Position numbers and translations under genes: made by a program. A stretch of 64,000 nt of DNA from JACMLX01 sp040384325 (GTDB lineage Bacteria > Gemmatimonadota > Gemmatimonadetes > Gemmatimonadales > Gemmatimonadaceae): positions 868,001 through 932,000 of the forward strand of contig JAZKJL010000005.1 of the NCBI GenBank assembly GCA_040384325.1, written 5' to 3'. The notes beneath the pieces are model-generated. The model was given only the letters and a program-made list of their open reading frames with translations. It was not told the origin of the DNA and searched no databases. Positions 25,196-33,611 of this stretch are shown here, piece after piece. Each line of letters begins with the position of its first letter. Position 1 is the stretch's first letter.

Positions 25196-26587
25196 TCAAA
25201 CCGCGTCCGACAACGATGTGAAGTTGAAGTCGCGGGCCTTGAGCAGCGGCATCACACACGGGATCAGTGCCTCGATGCCGGCCACGCGTTCCTGCGGGCC
25301 AAGCGCTTCGAGGTTGTTGAGCATGAACAGCGGGCTTTCGTTGAAGCGCATGTTCTTGATCGGCCTGGTGATCTTGCCATTTTCGATCAGGAACGTGCCG
25401 TCGCGCGTGAGGCCCGTGTAGAGCAGCGTGCGCGGGTCCACTTCGCGCAGGTACCAGAGGCGTGAGACGAGGATGCCGCGCTGGGTGCTGGCGATCATCT
25501 GCTCGCGCGTGGTCGTGCCGCCGGCGAGCACGATGTTGTTGGCGCCACCCGTCGGCTGCTTGCCCTGCTTCTTCGCCCAGAAGCGACCGTACTGCATCTC
25601 CTTCAGCACACCCTTGTCGATCCAGGTGCGGCGCGTGAGCGGGAAGCCCTCGCCGTCGAACGGATCGCTGAGGATCTTCGGGTCGTAGGGATCGCTGTAG
25701 AGCGAGACGCGCTCGTCGGCGATCTTCTCGCCGATCTTGTTGCCACCCCCCGGCTTCACGAACGGCGAGCGTCCCTCGTCGGCGGCACGCGCGTCGGCGT
25801 AGAACGCCACCAGCGACACCAGGTCGCCCACCGCCTGCGGCTCGAGGATCACGGTGTAGCGTCCCGGCTCGATCGCCACCGGGTTGCGCGACAGCTCGGC
25901 CTTCTCGATGGCGCGTGCGCCGATCTTCTCGAAGTCGATCATCGAGAACTTCGGTTCTTCCGCGCCGGCCCATCCTGATCCGGTGCCGTCGGCGGTGCGC
26001 ACGGTGAGCGTGTAGTTCGCCTTCGTGCCGCGGTGGTACTGGAACAACCCGGCGTTGTTGCCGAGCGAGTTGACGTTGCAGTCCACCTGCAGGAAGCCGG
26101 CGGCCTGCAGGTTGCCGCGTGCGCGAGCCGGGCCGAGTGCCGTCAGCGCCGCCTTCGAACCCGCGGCGGCGTCGAGCCGGAACGTCTCCTCATCCCACGC
26201 CGCGGTGAGGGGCGTGATGTTCTGCTGCGCGAGGCGTGGCATCGCTTCCGGATCATCCGGCGCCAGCTTCGCGATCGCCTCCGACTGGCGCACCGCGCGT
26301 TCGATGCCTTCCGGCGACAGGTCGTTGGTGGTGGCGATGGCGTGCTTCGGCCCGTAGCTCGACGACACCACCATCGTCAGGTCGTTCACCAAGCCGGCGG
26401 TGGACATCTGGTTGGCGGCGAAGCGCACGTTGCGCTGGCGGCCGCCGGCAAGGTTCACCTCGATCGCATCGGACTTCGAGAGCTTGATCGCACTCTCGAT
26501 GACGCGCTGTGCCTCGTCGCGCGAGACCAGTTCGTCGGCAGCGTCCAGCAGGCGCTTCGGGGCGCGGGGATCGAATGAGGAGCTCAT
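25196..26587 (-). CDS. TldE/PmbA-family metallopeptidase subunit, copy 1
   Basis: The ATG at 26587 gives 463 residues. The N-terminal half has the TldD/PmbA substrate-binding fold and the C-terminal half contains VAIEPGRYTVILEPQAVGDLV, TGLTRDGTFLIENGKI and FNESPLFMLNNLEALG. It lacks the HExxxH zinc motif, as PmbA/TldE subunits do. In E. coli, TldD and TldE form a heterodimer that cuts short unfolded peptides and processes microcin. There is no signal peptide, yet its partner has a Tat signal. The start overlaps the tldD stop by four bases, so the two subunits are translationally coupled. It is 60-65% similar by eye to the second copy at 28.7 kb. Confidence 0.92.
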   Translation of the reverse strand: MSSSFDPRAPKRLLDAADELVSRDEAQRVIESAIKLSKSDAIEVNLAGGRQRNVRFAANQMSTAGLVNDLTMVVSSSYGPKHAIATTNDLSPEGIERAVRQSEAIAKLAPDDPEAMPRLAQQNITPLTAAWDEETFRLDAAAGSKAALTALGPARARGNLQAAGFLQVDCNVNSLGNNAGLFQYHRGTKANYTLTVRTADGTGSGWAGAEEPKFSMIDFEKIGARAIEKAELSRNPVAIEPGRYTVILEPQAVGDLVSLVAFYADARAADEGRSPFVKPGGGNKIGEKIADERVSLYSDPYDPKILSDPFDGEGFPLTRRTWIDKGVLKEMQYGRFWAKKQGKQPTGGANNIVLAGGTTTREQMIASTQRGILVSRLWYLREVDPRTLLYTGLTRDGTFLIENGKITRPIKNMRFNESPLFMLNNLEALGPQERVAGIEALIPCVMPLLKARDFNFTSLSDAV

Positions 26588-28215
26588 GCCTTGCGTCCCG
26601 TGTTGATGACGTTGATCTGGCGATGGCGCGTCGGCGGGCAGCCGTGGCTGACGGAGTTGGACTGGCCGGGCTGGCCCTTGCCGTCGAAGAAGCTGGCGCC
26701 CAACTCGTAGCTCTTCTTGCCGCCGAGCATGTCGAGCGCATTCCAGAACTCCGGCGTGCGCATCTGGTAGGCCACGTCCTTCAGCATGCCGGTGACCTTG
26801 CCGCCGCGAATCTCGTAGAACAGCTGGCCGCCGAACTGCGCGTTGTAGCGCTGCTGGTCGATCGAGAAGCTGCCGTCGCCGACGATCGCGATGCCCTTGT
26901 CGGTCTGCGCGATGATGTCCTCGAAGCTCTGCTCCTTCGTCCCCGGCAGCACCGACACGTTCGGCATCCGCTGGAACTGCACGCTGCTCCAGTTGTCGCC
27001 GTAGCTGCACCCGTGGCTGCGCACCGGACGGCCGTTCTTCTCGTACCACCACTTGAGCCAGTTCGCCTGCTCGCGCGTGGTCTGGTAGTCGTTGACCATG
27101 CCGTTCTTGATGATCAGGAAGTCTTCCGGCACCACACCTTCGTCGTCGAAGCCCACGGTCGCGCAGGCACCGGGCTGCGAGCGGTCGCCCTGCACGTTCA
27201 GCATCTCCGGACCGTACTTGAGCGTGCCGAGCATCTTCTCCGGCGGGCTGACGAAGCTGGTGCCGGCGTAGTTGGCCTCGTAGCCGTAGGCGCGATCGAG
27301 TTCCGTGGGATGTCCCACCGACTCGTGGATCGTGAGCCAGAGGTGCGACGGATGCAGCACCAGGTCGTAGCGTCCCGGCTCCACCGGCTTCGCCGTCAAC
27401 TTCTCGGCCGCCTGCTCGCCCCACTTCTTCGCGTTGCCGACCATGTCGGCTTCGACGATGTGTTCGTAGCCGCGCCCGGCGGGCTGCACGGTGTTGCTGC
27501 GGCTCTGGAAGTCGGTGCCGGCGCTGTTGATGGCGGTGATGTTCATCGGCGCCCAGCTGCGCACGATGGTCTGTGCGGTGATGCCGCCTTCGGTGTTGGC
27601 GTAGTTCTTCTCCTCCTTCACGAAGAACATCTGGCTGGCCACGAACTTCACCCCCGGCACCTTCATCGCCTCGGCGTTGGCCTTCAGCAGCAGGTCGGCC
27701 TTCTGCTCGACCGGGATGGTCCACGGGTCGATGGTGAAGCCGTTGGACCAGGTGCGCTCGCCGAGCGAGGGCGCGGGCGCCAGCTCCACCGACCGGTCGC
27801 GTGCGACGCGGTTGGCCTTCGCGATCGCCACCGCTTCACGTCCGGCCGCTGCCACACCGTCTGCCGTCAACGTGCGGGTCGCCGCGAAGCCCCAGCAGCC
27901 ATCCACCAGCGCGCGCACGCCGCAGCCGGTGGTGTCGGTGTCGACGATCTCGATGATCTGCTGCTCGCGCGTGATCACGAAGTTGCGCCGCGTGCGTCCG
28001 ACGCGCGCATCGGCGAACGAGGCACCCGCCATCTTCGCCGAGTTGAGCGCGGCCATCAGCAGGTCCTTCGTCGGCGCGTCCATGGGCGGCTGCACGTGCG
28101 GCTGCAGCGGGGCGAGGCGTCGCGTGAGGGCTGCGGCTTCGGCCGGCAGCGAGGCGACGGCCATGGCGCCAGCGGCAAGTGCGCTGGACGCCAGGAAATC
28201 CCGGCGGGTAGTCAT
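26584..28215 (-). CDS. TldD-family metallopeptidase with Tat signal, copy 1
   Basis: The 543-residue protein begins MTTRRDFLASSALAAGA, a twin-arginine signal, so the folded enzyme should be exported. The zinc motif HESVGHPTELD (HExxxH) lies near residue 297. TldD enzymes usually have a cysteine ligand in an MCGK-x-GQ motif near the end; here the site reads FDGKGQPGQ, and a cysteine appears 13 residues later in SHGCPPTR, so the third ligand may be moved or different. The start is the ATG at 28215. It is the first gene of the pair with pmbA. Both motifs are kept in the second copy. The substrate is unknown. Confidence 0.92.
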   Translation of the reverse strand: MTTRRDFLASSALAAGAMAVASLPAEAAALTRRLAPLQPHVQPPMDAPTKDLLMAALNSAKMAGASFADARVGRTRRNFVITREQQIIEIVDTDTTGCGVRALVDGCWGFAATRTLTADGVAAAGREAVAIAKANRVARDRSVELAPAPSLGERTWSNGFTIDPWTIPVEQKADLLLKANAEAMKVPGVKFVASQMFFVKEEKNYANTEGGITAQTIVRSWAPMNITAINSAGTDFQSRSNTVQPAGRGYEHIVEADMVGNAKKWGEQAAEKLTAKPVEPGRYDLVLHPSHLWLTIHESVGHPTELDRAYGYEANYAGTSFVSPPEKMLGTLKYGPEMLNVQGDRSQPGACATVGFDDEGVVPEDFLIIKNGMVNDYQTTREQANWLKWWYEKNGRPVRSHGCSYGDNWSSVQFQRMPNVSVLPGTKEQSFEDIIAQTDKGIAIVGDGSFSIDQQRYNAQFGGQLFYEIRGGKVTGMLKDVAYQMRTPEFWNALDMLGGKKSYELGASFFDGKGQPGQSNSVSHGCPPTRHRQINVINTGRKA

Positions 28216-28417
28216 GCTCGGTAGGCTCGGGTGTCAGGACGGTACGGCATCACCGCGCAGCATGGCGCGGCCGCGAGCGTTCGTACGCTCGATGCTCAAT
28301 TTGGATTCGCGCGCGCGAGCTAGCGTTGCTTTCCGTTTCGTCCTGCTCCATACGCGGCGGGCTCTTCCGCTCTGCTCAGGTGCGCACGGCGGGCCGTCGG
28401 CGAAGCTCGGAGGAAAA

Positions 28418-28673
28418 AATGTTCACGCGGGGGCCGCGGGGGACGCGGGGGGAACCGTGAGCACCATGGGCGGCGTACAGCCCGGTCAGGATGGCCCAAG
28501 GGCTGTTGGAACTGCGCGTCAGCGCGGGGCCTCAGCTCGCCGGGCAGCCTGCAGGTAGCAGTCAACCAAAAAAATCCTCAGCGCCGATCTGACCGTCCCT
28601 TCGCGCGCGGCACGTCGCCCTCGCGCGGAGCCCCCCGCGTCCCCCGCGCCCCCCGCGTGAACATTGTTAGCGA
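28418..28673. repeat. Family 2 intergenic inverted repeat, copy 2
   Basis: The left arm starts AATGTTCACGCGGGGG at 28418 and the right arm ends CCCGCGTGAACATTGTTAGCG near 28672. The two arms match over about 35 bases with one mismatch. It sits in the 507-nt space between the two tldD-pmbA operons, in the same place relative to pmbA as copy 1. The rest of this space holds no recognisable gene. Confidence 0.85.
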
Positions 28674-28679
28674 TCCCGC

Positions 28680-28712
28680 TCTGCGCGCGGAGTCCAGAAG
28701 TCCGCGCGCAGA
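28680..28712 (-). terminator. Hairpin after the second tldD-pmbA operon
   Basis: TCTGCGCGCGGA at 28680-28691 pairs with TCCGCGCGCAGA at 28701-28712, 10 nt after the second pmbA stop. It is the same stem as that at 25154-25185, so the 3' flank was copied with the operon. Confidence 0.65.
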
Positions 28713-28722
28713 CCGACGAAAG

Positions 28723-30108
28723 TCAGACCGCGTCCGACAGTGACGTGAAGTTGAAGTCCCGCGCCTTCACGATCGGCATGATCTGCGTCCCCGGCCCATC
28801 GCTGGCAGTCCGGCGCACGGGACCGAGCGCCTCGATGTTGTTGAGCAGGAACAGCGGACTCTCGTTGAACCGCATGTTCTTGATCGACTTCGAGATCTTG
28901 CCGTTCTCGATCAGGAACGTGCCGTCACGGGTGAGGCCGGTGTAGCTCATCGTCCGGGGGTCGGTCTCGCGCAGGTACCAGAGTCGCGTCACCAGCACGC
29001 CGCGCTGGGTGCCGGCGATCATCTGGTCGCGGGTCATGTCGCCACCGCTGAGGATGATGTTGTTCGGGTTGCCGGTCGCGACGAGGTTCTTTCTGGCCGC
29101 CCACGACCTCGGCACCAACATAGTGCTGAGTGTCCCGTTGGTGATCCATGACTGCTTCGTCAGTGGCATACCATCCCCATCGAATGGCTGGGTGCGGACC
29201 ATCGGATTCGTCGGGTCGCTGGACAGGCTGATCATCGCATTCACGATCGTCTCACCCAGCTTGTTGCCGCCGCCCTGCTTCGCGAACGGGCTCCGGCCTT
29301 CGTCGGCGCTGCGCGCGTTGAAGTAGCGCGGCATCAGGCCCACCAGGTCGCCCACCGCCTGCGGCTCGAGGATCACCGTGTACCGGCCCGGCTCGATCGC
29401 CACCGGATTCCGGCTCCGCTCGGCCTTCTCGATCGCCTCGGCACTCACCTTCTGGACGTTGAGGCCGCCCCAGGCCACCGCGTCCTCACCGCTCCAGCCC
29501 GAGCCGGTGCCGTCCACCGTGCGGACCGTCAGCGTGTAGTTGGCGTTCGTGCTGCGATGGTAGGCAAAGAGGCCGGCGCTGGTCCCGATCGCGACCGCGT
29601 CGGCACCCGTGACCAGGAAGCCGGCGACGGTCAGCGTGTTGCCCTTCCGCGCCGGACCGAGCGCGCTGTTCGCGGCGGCCGTCACCGTGCCGGCGTCGAG
29701 ATCGGCCGTCGCCTGGTCCCACGACGCGCTCGAGTCGGCGTACGTCTGCGCGCCGAGCAGTGGCAGCGCGTCCACGTCGTCCGGCGCCAACCGCGCGATC
29801 GCCTCGGCCTTCCGCACGGTGCGCTCGAGGCTCTCCGGCGAGAGGTCGTTGGTGGTGACGGCCGAGTGCTTCTTGCCGAAGTAGGACATCACCACGAGGG
29901 TCGTGTCCTCGATGATGCCGGCGGTGGAGAGCTGGTTGGCCGCGAAGCGCACGTTGCGGGTGCGCGACGAGCGGATCACCACCTGCACCGCGTCGGCGCG
30001 CGAGAGCTTCACCACGCTCTCGATCACCCGCTGCGCATCGGCACGCGAGATCACCACGTCGTCGGCCAGGAACGAGCGCGGGGCGCCCGGATCGATGAAG
30101 CGGCTCAT
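28723..30108 (-). CDS. TldE/PmbA-family metallopeptidase subunit, copy 2
   Basis: The 461-residue protein starts at the ATG at 30108 and is a paralogue of the pmbA product at 25.2 kb over its whole length: ADAQRVIESVVKLSRADA, RNVRFAANQLSTAG, TTNDLSPESLERTVRKAEAIARLAPDD, and the same C-terminus FTSLSDAV. It lacks a zinc motif and a signal peptide, like copy 1. It overlaps the tldD stop by four bases. Divergence is greatest in the middle (TADLDAGTVTAAANSALG), suggesting the pair have different substrates or only relaxed constraint. Confidence 0.92.
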   Translation of the reverse strand: MSRFIDPGAPRSFLADDVVISRADAQRVIESVVKLSRADAVQVVIRSSRTRNVRFAANQLSTAGIIEDTTLVVMSYFGKKHSAVTTNDLSPESLERTVRKAEAIARLAPDDVDALPLLGAQTYADSSASWDQATADLDAGTVTAAANSALGPARKGNTLTVAGFLVTGADAVAIGTSAGLFAYHRSTNANYTLTVRTVDGTGSGWSGEDAVAWGGLNVQKVSAEAIEKAERSRNPVAIEPGRYTVILEPQAVGDLVGLMPRYFNARSADEGRSPFAKQGGGNKLGETIVNAMISLSSDPTNPMVRTQPFDGDGMPLTKQSWITNGTLSTMLVPRSWAARKNLVATGNPNNIILSGGDMTRDQMIAGTQRGVLVTRLWYLRETDPRTMSYTGLTRDGTFLIENGKISKSIKNMRFNESPLFLLNNIEALGPVRRTASDGPGTQIMPIVKARDFNFTSLSDAV

Positions 30109-31721
30109 GCCTTGCGCCCTGTGTTGATGACGTTGATCTGCTTGTGGCGCGTCGGCACGCAGCCGTGCGAAACGGCGTTGACCTGCCCCGGCTGGCCCTT
30201 GCCGTCGGTGAAGGTGGCGTACAGCTCGTAGCTCTTCTGGCCGCCGAGCATGTCCATCGCGCCCCAGAAGTCGGGAGTGCGGAACTGGTAGGCCACGTCG
30301 CGCAGCTGGCCCACCACCTTGCCGCCGCGCACCTCGAGGAACAGCGCGCCGCCGAACTGGCCGTTGTAGCGCTGCTGGTCGATGGAGTACGAGCCGCGGC
30401 CCATGATGGCGATGCCGCGATCGGTGGCCGCGATCAGGTCGTTCCAGCCGATGTCCTTGGTGCCCGGCTTGATCGACACGTTCGGCATGCGCTGGAAGGC
30501 GACGCTGCTCCACGAGTCCGCATACGAACAGCCGTGGCTGCGGGTCGGCATGCCGCGCTTCTTGTACCACCAGTCCAGCCACATCGCCTGCTCGCGGGTG
30601 GTCTGGTAATCCACGAACACGCCGTCCTTGATGATGTCGAATTGCTCCGGCTTCACGCCGTCGTCGTCGTAGCCGATGCTGGCGCAACCGCCGGGCTGCG
30701 AGCGGTCGCCGAAGATGTTCATCAGCGGGCTGCCGAACTTGAGCGTGCCAAGCGCCTTCTCGGGCGGGGCGACGAACGACGTGCCGGCCAGGTTGGCCTC
30801 GTAGCCGTAAGCGCGATCGAGCTCGGTGGGATGCGCCACCGACTCGTGCAGGGTGAGCCCGAGGTTGGACGGCGCGAGGATCAGGTCATACCGCCCCGGC
30901 TCCACCGACTTGGCCTTCAGCTTCTCCGCTGCCTCTTCAGCCCATTTCTTCGCGTTCACCACGAGATCGTTCTCGAGCACCGACTCCCAGCCGCGCCCGG
31001 TGGGCTGCACCACGCTCTCGCGGATCGCGAAGTCGCTGCGATCGGCGCTGACGGCGGTGATGGCGATCGGCGTGTAGGTGCGCACGCAGGTCTGCGCGAT
31101 CACCGAGCCATCGGTGTTGGCGTAGTTGCGCTCTTCCTTCAGGAAGTTGAACTGCGTGTTGACGAATCGGACGCCGGCCACGCCGAGGGCGGCGGCGTTG
31201 ATGGCCAGCGCCAGGTTGGTCTTCTCCTCGATCGAGATGCTGAACGGATCGATGGTGAAGCCGCTCGACCAGGTGGCGTCGGGGTGCGAGGGGTTTGGCG
31301 CCAGTTCCACCGGCTTGTCACGCGCGATCCGGTTGGCCTTGGCGGTGGCGACGGCCTCGTTGGCAGCGCGCTGGATGCCGTCGGCGGTCAGGCGTGGCGT
31401 GGCCGCGAAGCCCCAGCACCCATCCACCAGGGCACGGATGCCGCAGCCCATGGTGTCGCTGTCGATGACGTCGAGGATCTGCCGTTCGCGGGTGAACACT
31501 GCGTTCCGCTGCACCCGCTGGATGCGCGCGTCGGCGTAGCTGGCCCCGGCGCGTTTGCAGCTGTCGATGGCCAGCAGGAGCAGGTCGCGGGTGGGCGCGT
31601 CCATGCGGTCCTGCACGTGCGGCATGAGCCGCGACAACGCGGCGGCGTCACGTGGTTTTCCGAGGGCGAGCGCACCGGCAGCGAACGCGGTGGTGGCGAC
31701 GAAATCGCGGCGTGTGGTCAT
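30105..31721 (-). CDS. TldD-family metallopeptidase with Tat signal, copy 2
   Basis: The 538-residue protein starts at the ATG at 31721 with a twin-arginine signal, TTRRDFVATTAFAAGA. The zinc motif is HESVAHPTELD near residue 295. As in copy 1 the usual MCGK cysteine is missing (TDGKGQPGQ) and SHGCVPTR follows. It is a paralogue of the TldD at 26.6 kb over its full length, and the operon order, four-base overlap and 3' flank are the same. The tandem arrangement shows a duplication of the whole operon. It lies upstream of its pmbA partner and 110 nt downstream of the chorismate mutase stop, on the same strand. Confidence 0.92.
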   Translation of the reverse strand: MTTRRDFVATTAFAAGALALGKPRDAAALSRLMPHVQDRMDAPTRDLLLLAIDSCKRAGASYADARIQRVQRNAVFTRERQILDVIDSDTMGCGIRALVDGCWGFAATPRLTADGIQRAANEAVATAKANRIARDKPVELAPNPSHPDATWSSGFTIDPFSISIEEKTNLALAINAAALGVAGVRFVNTQFNFLKEERNYANTDGSVIAQTCVRTYTPIAITAVSADRSDFAIRESVVQPTGRGWESVLENDLVVNAKKWAEEAAEKLKAKSVEPGRYDLILAPSNLGLTLHESVAHPTELDRAYGYEANLAGTSFVAPPEKALGTLKFGSPLMNIFGDRSQPGGCASIGYDDDGVKPEQFDIIKDGVFVDYQTTREQAMWLDWWYKKRGMPTRSHGCSYADSWSSVAFQRMPNVSIKPGTKDIGWNDLIAATDRGIAIMGRGSYSIDQQRYNGQFGGALFLEVRGGKVVGQLRDVAYQFRTPDFWGAMDMLGGQKSYELYATFTDGKGQPGQVNAVSHGCVPTRHKQINVINTGRKA

Positions 31722-31831
31722 GCGGGGTGGCGGTGAGGGCGACGACGATCCGGGTGCGGATAGTCTACGCGCAGCCCCACCACTTCGCGGGCGCCACCAT
31801 CGAGCGTGTGGCGCCGTTCAGCAGTCTGCGA

Positions 31832-32182
31832 TCAGGCTGCCGCGGCTTCCCGACGGCTCACCACCGGCAATCCCTGCGTCGTCCGCGCCAGCCGGATCAG
31901 CTGATCGGCCAGCAGTCGTGCCTCGGTCTCGTTCACGCCGTGATCCTGCGCGTGGTTGGCGATCCGCTGGATCACGTCGTGCTCACGGGTCTGGTCCACC
32001 GGCGGCAGGGCGGCGGTCCGCTTGGCTACGCCCACTGCACGGGCCAGGCGCTGCCGTTCACCGATCAGCGACACCAGCATCTCGTCGATGCGGTCGATGG
32101 AGGCGCGGAGCGATTCCACGCGTTCGGCGGCGCGCTGCTGTTCCGGGGATCGGTCGGCGGTGCTGCTGTGCTGGGTCTGCAT
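31832..32182 (-). CDS. aroQ: Chorismate mutase (AroQ class)
   Basis: The 116-residue protein converts chorismate to prephenate, the branch-point step to phenylalanine and tyrosine. The AroQ all-helical pattern is clear: LRASIDRIDEMLVSLIGERQRLARAVGVAKR near residues 29-55, then the TREHDVIQRI segment, with catalytic arginines, lysine and the R-E pair in the expected places. The start ATG at 32182 has an AGGAG ribosome-binding site eight bases upstream. No dehydratase or dehydrogenase domain is attached. It is preceded on the same strand by a leader peptide and a terminator hairpin, so it is probably controlled by attenuation in response to charged tRNA-Phe or tRNA-Tyr. Confidence 0.9.
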   Translation of the reverse strand: MQTQHSSTADRSPEQQRAAERVESLRASIDRIDEMLVSLIGERQRLARAVGVAKRTAALPPVDQTREHDVIQRIANHAQDHGVNETEARLLADQLIRLARTTQGLPVVSRREAAAA

Positions 32183-32251
32183 GGCGGGGCTCCTGTGCCG
32201 TGAGGCGTTCTGGAGAGGAGTCCGCAGCGTCGGGCTTCGCAGACAAGCGAA

Positions 32252-32273
32252 AGGCCCGCATCGCTGCGGGCCT
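32252..32273 (-). terminator. Attenuator terminator hairpin upstream of aroQ
   Basis: On the minus strand, a 9-bp stem (AGGCCCGCA against TGCGGGCCT) closes a four-base loop and is followed by TTTCGCTT. It lies between the leader peptide stop and the aroQ start. The upstream base of its stem, read as TCCGAGGC at 32270-32277, can instead pair with GCCTCGCGGA at 32321-32330 inside the leader, with one bulge, giving an antiterminator. Confidence 0.75.
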
Positions 32274-32295
32274 CGGAGGAAAGTCGGCCGCGGTG

Positions 32296-32379
32296 TTACG
32301 CGCGCGCTTTACCACCTTGGTCCGCGAGGCGGCCAAAGTAATAAAAGCTGGTAAAGAGGGCGCGAACCGTATGACTCAT
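32296..32379 (-). CDS. Phe/Tyr-rich leader peptide of the aroQ attenuator
   Basis: This 27-codon frame starts at the ATG at 32379 and stops at the TAA at 32296-32298. Its middle reads FTSFYYF: five aromatic residues in seven codons. CTTTACCA lies next to these codons (32349-32356 on the complement) and pairs with TGGTAAAG further on (32307-32314), making the pause hairpin. Stalling at these codons would free the region that pairs as antiterminator and allow aroQ transcription. No Shine-Dalgarno is seen, and the promoter lies directly upstream, so the message probably starts at or one base before the ATG. It is too short for most gene finders. Confidence 0.75.
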   Translation of the reverse strand: MSHTVRALFTSFYYFGRLADQGGKARA

Positions 32380-32386
32380 GGGCTGC

Positions 32387-32415
32387 AGTGTGTCGAAGTC
32401 GGTGCGGGCTGTCAA
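32387..32415 (-). promoter_or_regulatory. Promoter of the aroQ leader transcript
   Basis: On the minus strand TTGACA (32410-32415) and CACACT (32387-32392) are spaced by exactly 17 nt. The start of transcription expected six to eight bases beyond the -10 box falls at the ATG of the leader peptide (32379), so the leader would be translated without a 5' untranslated region. The -35 box is perfect; the -10 box lacks the first T of TATAAT-like boxes. Confidence 0.65.
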
Positions 32416-32649
32416 CCCCCGCCACCGCAGCCCTGCGCGACTTGTGTGGATCCACGAGGCGTGATGGGGCGATCGCGTGATGGGGCGCACCGCGCCGTGC
32501 GCGAGTGAAGATTGGCAACGGCGGCGCGGTGACAGGCGTCGAGATCAGTTCTGACGGACGCACGTTCATTGAACACATGACTGCATCGCGAACACCGCGC
32601 CGATGACACGACGCCAGTCCGCTCACTCGCACCTGATCCGCGCGACGCG

Positions 32650-33573
32650 ATGAAGCCTGCCATCAAGGCGTCGGTGACGGGCTGCGTGATCTGCGGTGCG
32701 CCGCTTCCCGCCTGGCGCCCGTTGGATGGTGTGCTCTGTCGCGCGTCCACCTGTGCGGCGGCGCACCATGCGTTGGCGACCGCGGGGCGGTGTGCGCAGT
32801 GCACACGGCCACTCACGCCGGCGCAGCGCGCGCGCGGGCATTGCGACAATCGCGCCTGCCGCGACGAGGTGCAGCGTGAACGCCGCGCGGCCGCCGAGGC
32901 ACGTGCGGCAGCGCTGCAGGTGCGGCTCGAGGCCCGCCGCGCACGCGCTGCCGCACGCCGCGGCATGTCGCACGAGGACGTGGCGACGTATCCGGTGGCC
33001 CTGTTGCCGCGCAACGACGATCGCGTCTCCCGGCTGCCGCAGGCGCGTCGTGCCGCCCACGAGGCACACCTGCGCGAATCGTTGGCCGATGCGCGCCGGT
33101 CGCTCGCCGCCTCGCGTCGCCCACCGGTGGCGCCGACCGCCGTGAGCATGCCTGCGACGACGCCCGAGCGACAGGCCGAGGCGGAGCTGCTGCTGGCGGG
33201 GTGCGCGGCCTGTCGCGGGAGGTGCTGCCGGCAGGGTGGGGATCACGCATTCATCTCCGAGGTCGAGATGCTCGCCCTCCTGCAGCGTCTCCCCGGTGCC
33301 GACGACGACACGGTCATCGCGCACTACCTGCAGCACCTCGGCACCCACACCATGACGCACGGCTGCGTCTACCAAGGTGCCCTTGGCTGCACGCTGTCCG
33401 CCGATCTGCGCGCCGACATCTGCCACCGCTTCCTCTGCACCGGGTTGCTGATGCTGCAGGGCAAGTTCAATGACGGTCAGCCCGTCCGCGCCTACCTGAT
33501 CCATCGCCGCGGCGACGCGCTCTCCGGCGACCGGTTCGTCGAGATCCCCGTGCGTGAAGCCGACACGCCCTGA
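32650..33573 (+). CDS. Cysteine-rich protein with YkgJ-like C-terminal domain
   Basis: The 307-residue protein has two cysteine-rich parts. Residues 12-70 contain CVIC, CRASTC, CAQC and CDNRAC, which look like two or three small zinc knuckles. Residues 70-105 are an arginine- and alanine-rich helix. Residues 180-270 contain CAACRGRCCRQGGDHAF, HGCVYQGALGCTL and CHRFLC, an arrangement like the YkgJ/FliB metal-binding cysteine cluster. Members of that group bind iron or zinc, and FliB methylates flagellin, but no catalytic residues can be assigned here. There is no signal peptide. The family call for the C-terminal half is tentative, and no function is proposed for the fusion. Confidence 0.5.
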   Translation: MKPAIKASVTGCVICGAPLPAWRPLDGVLCRASTCAAAHHALATAGRCAQCTRPLTPAQRARGHCDNRACRDEVQRERRAAAEARAAALQVRLEARRARAAARRGMSHEDVATYPVALLPRNDDRVSRLPQARRAAHEAHLRESLADARRSLAASRRPPVAPTAVSMPATTPERQAEAELLLAGCAACRGRCCRQGGDHAFISEVEMLALLQRLPGADDDTVIAHYLQHLGTHTMTHGCVYQGALGCTLSADLRADICHRFLCTGLLMLQGKFNDGQPVRAYLIHRRGDALSGDRFVEIPVREADTP

Positions 33574-33611
33574 CGCGGCATTTCACGCTGTGACAACGGC
33601 AACGGCGAGAA

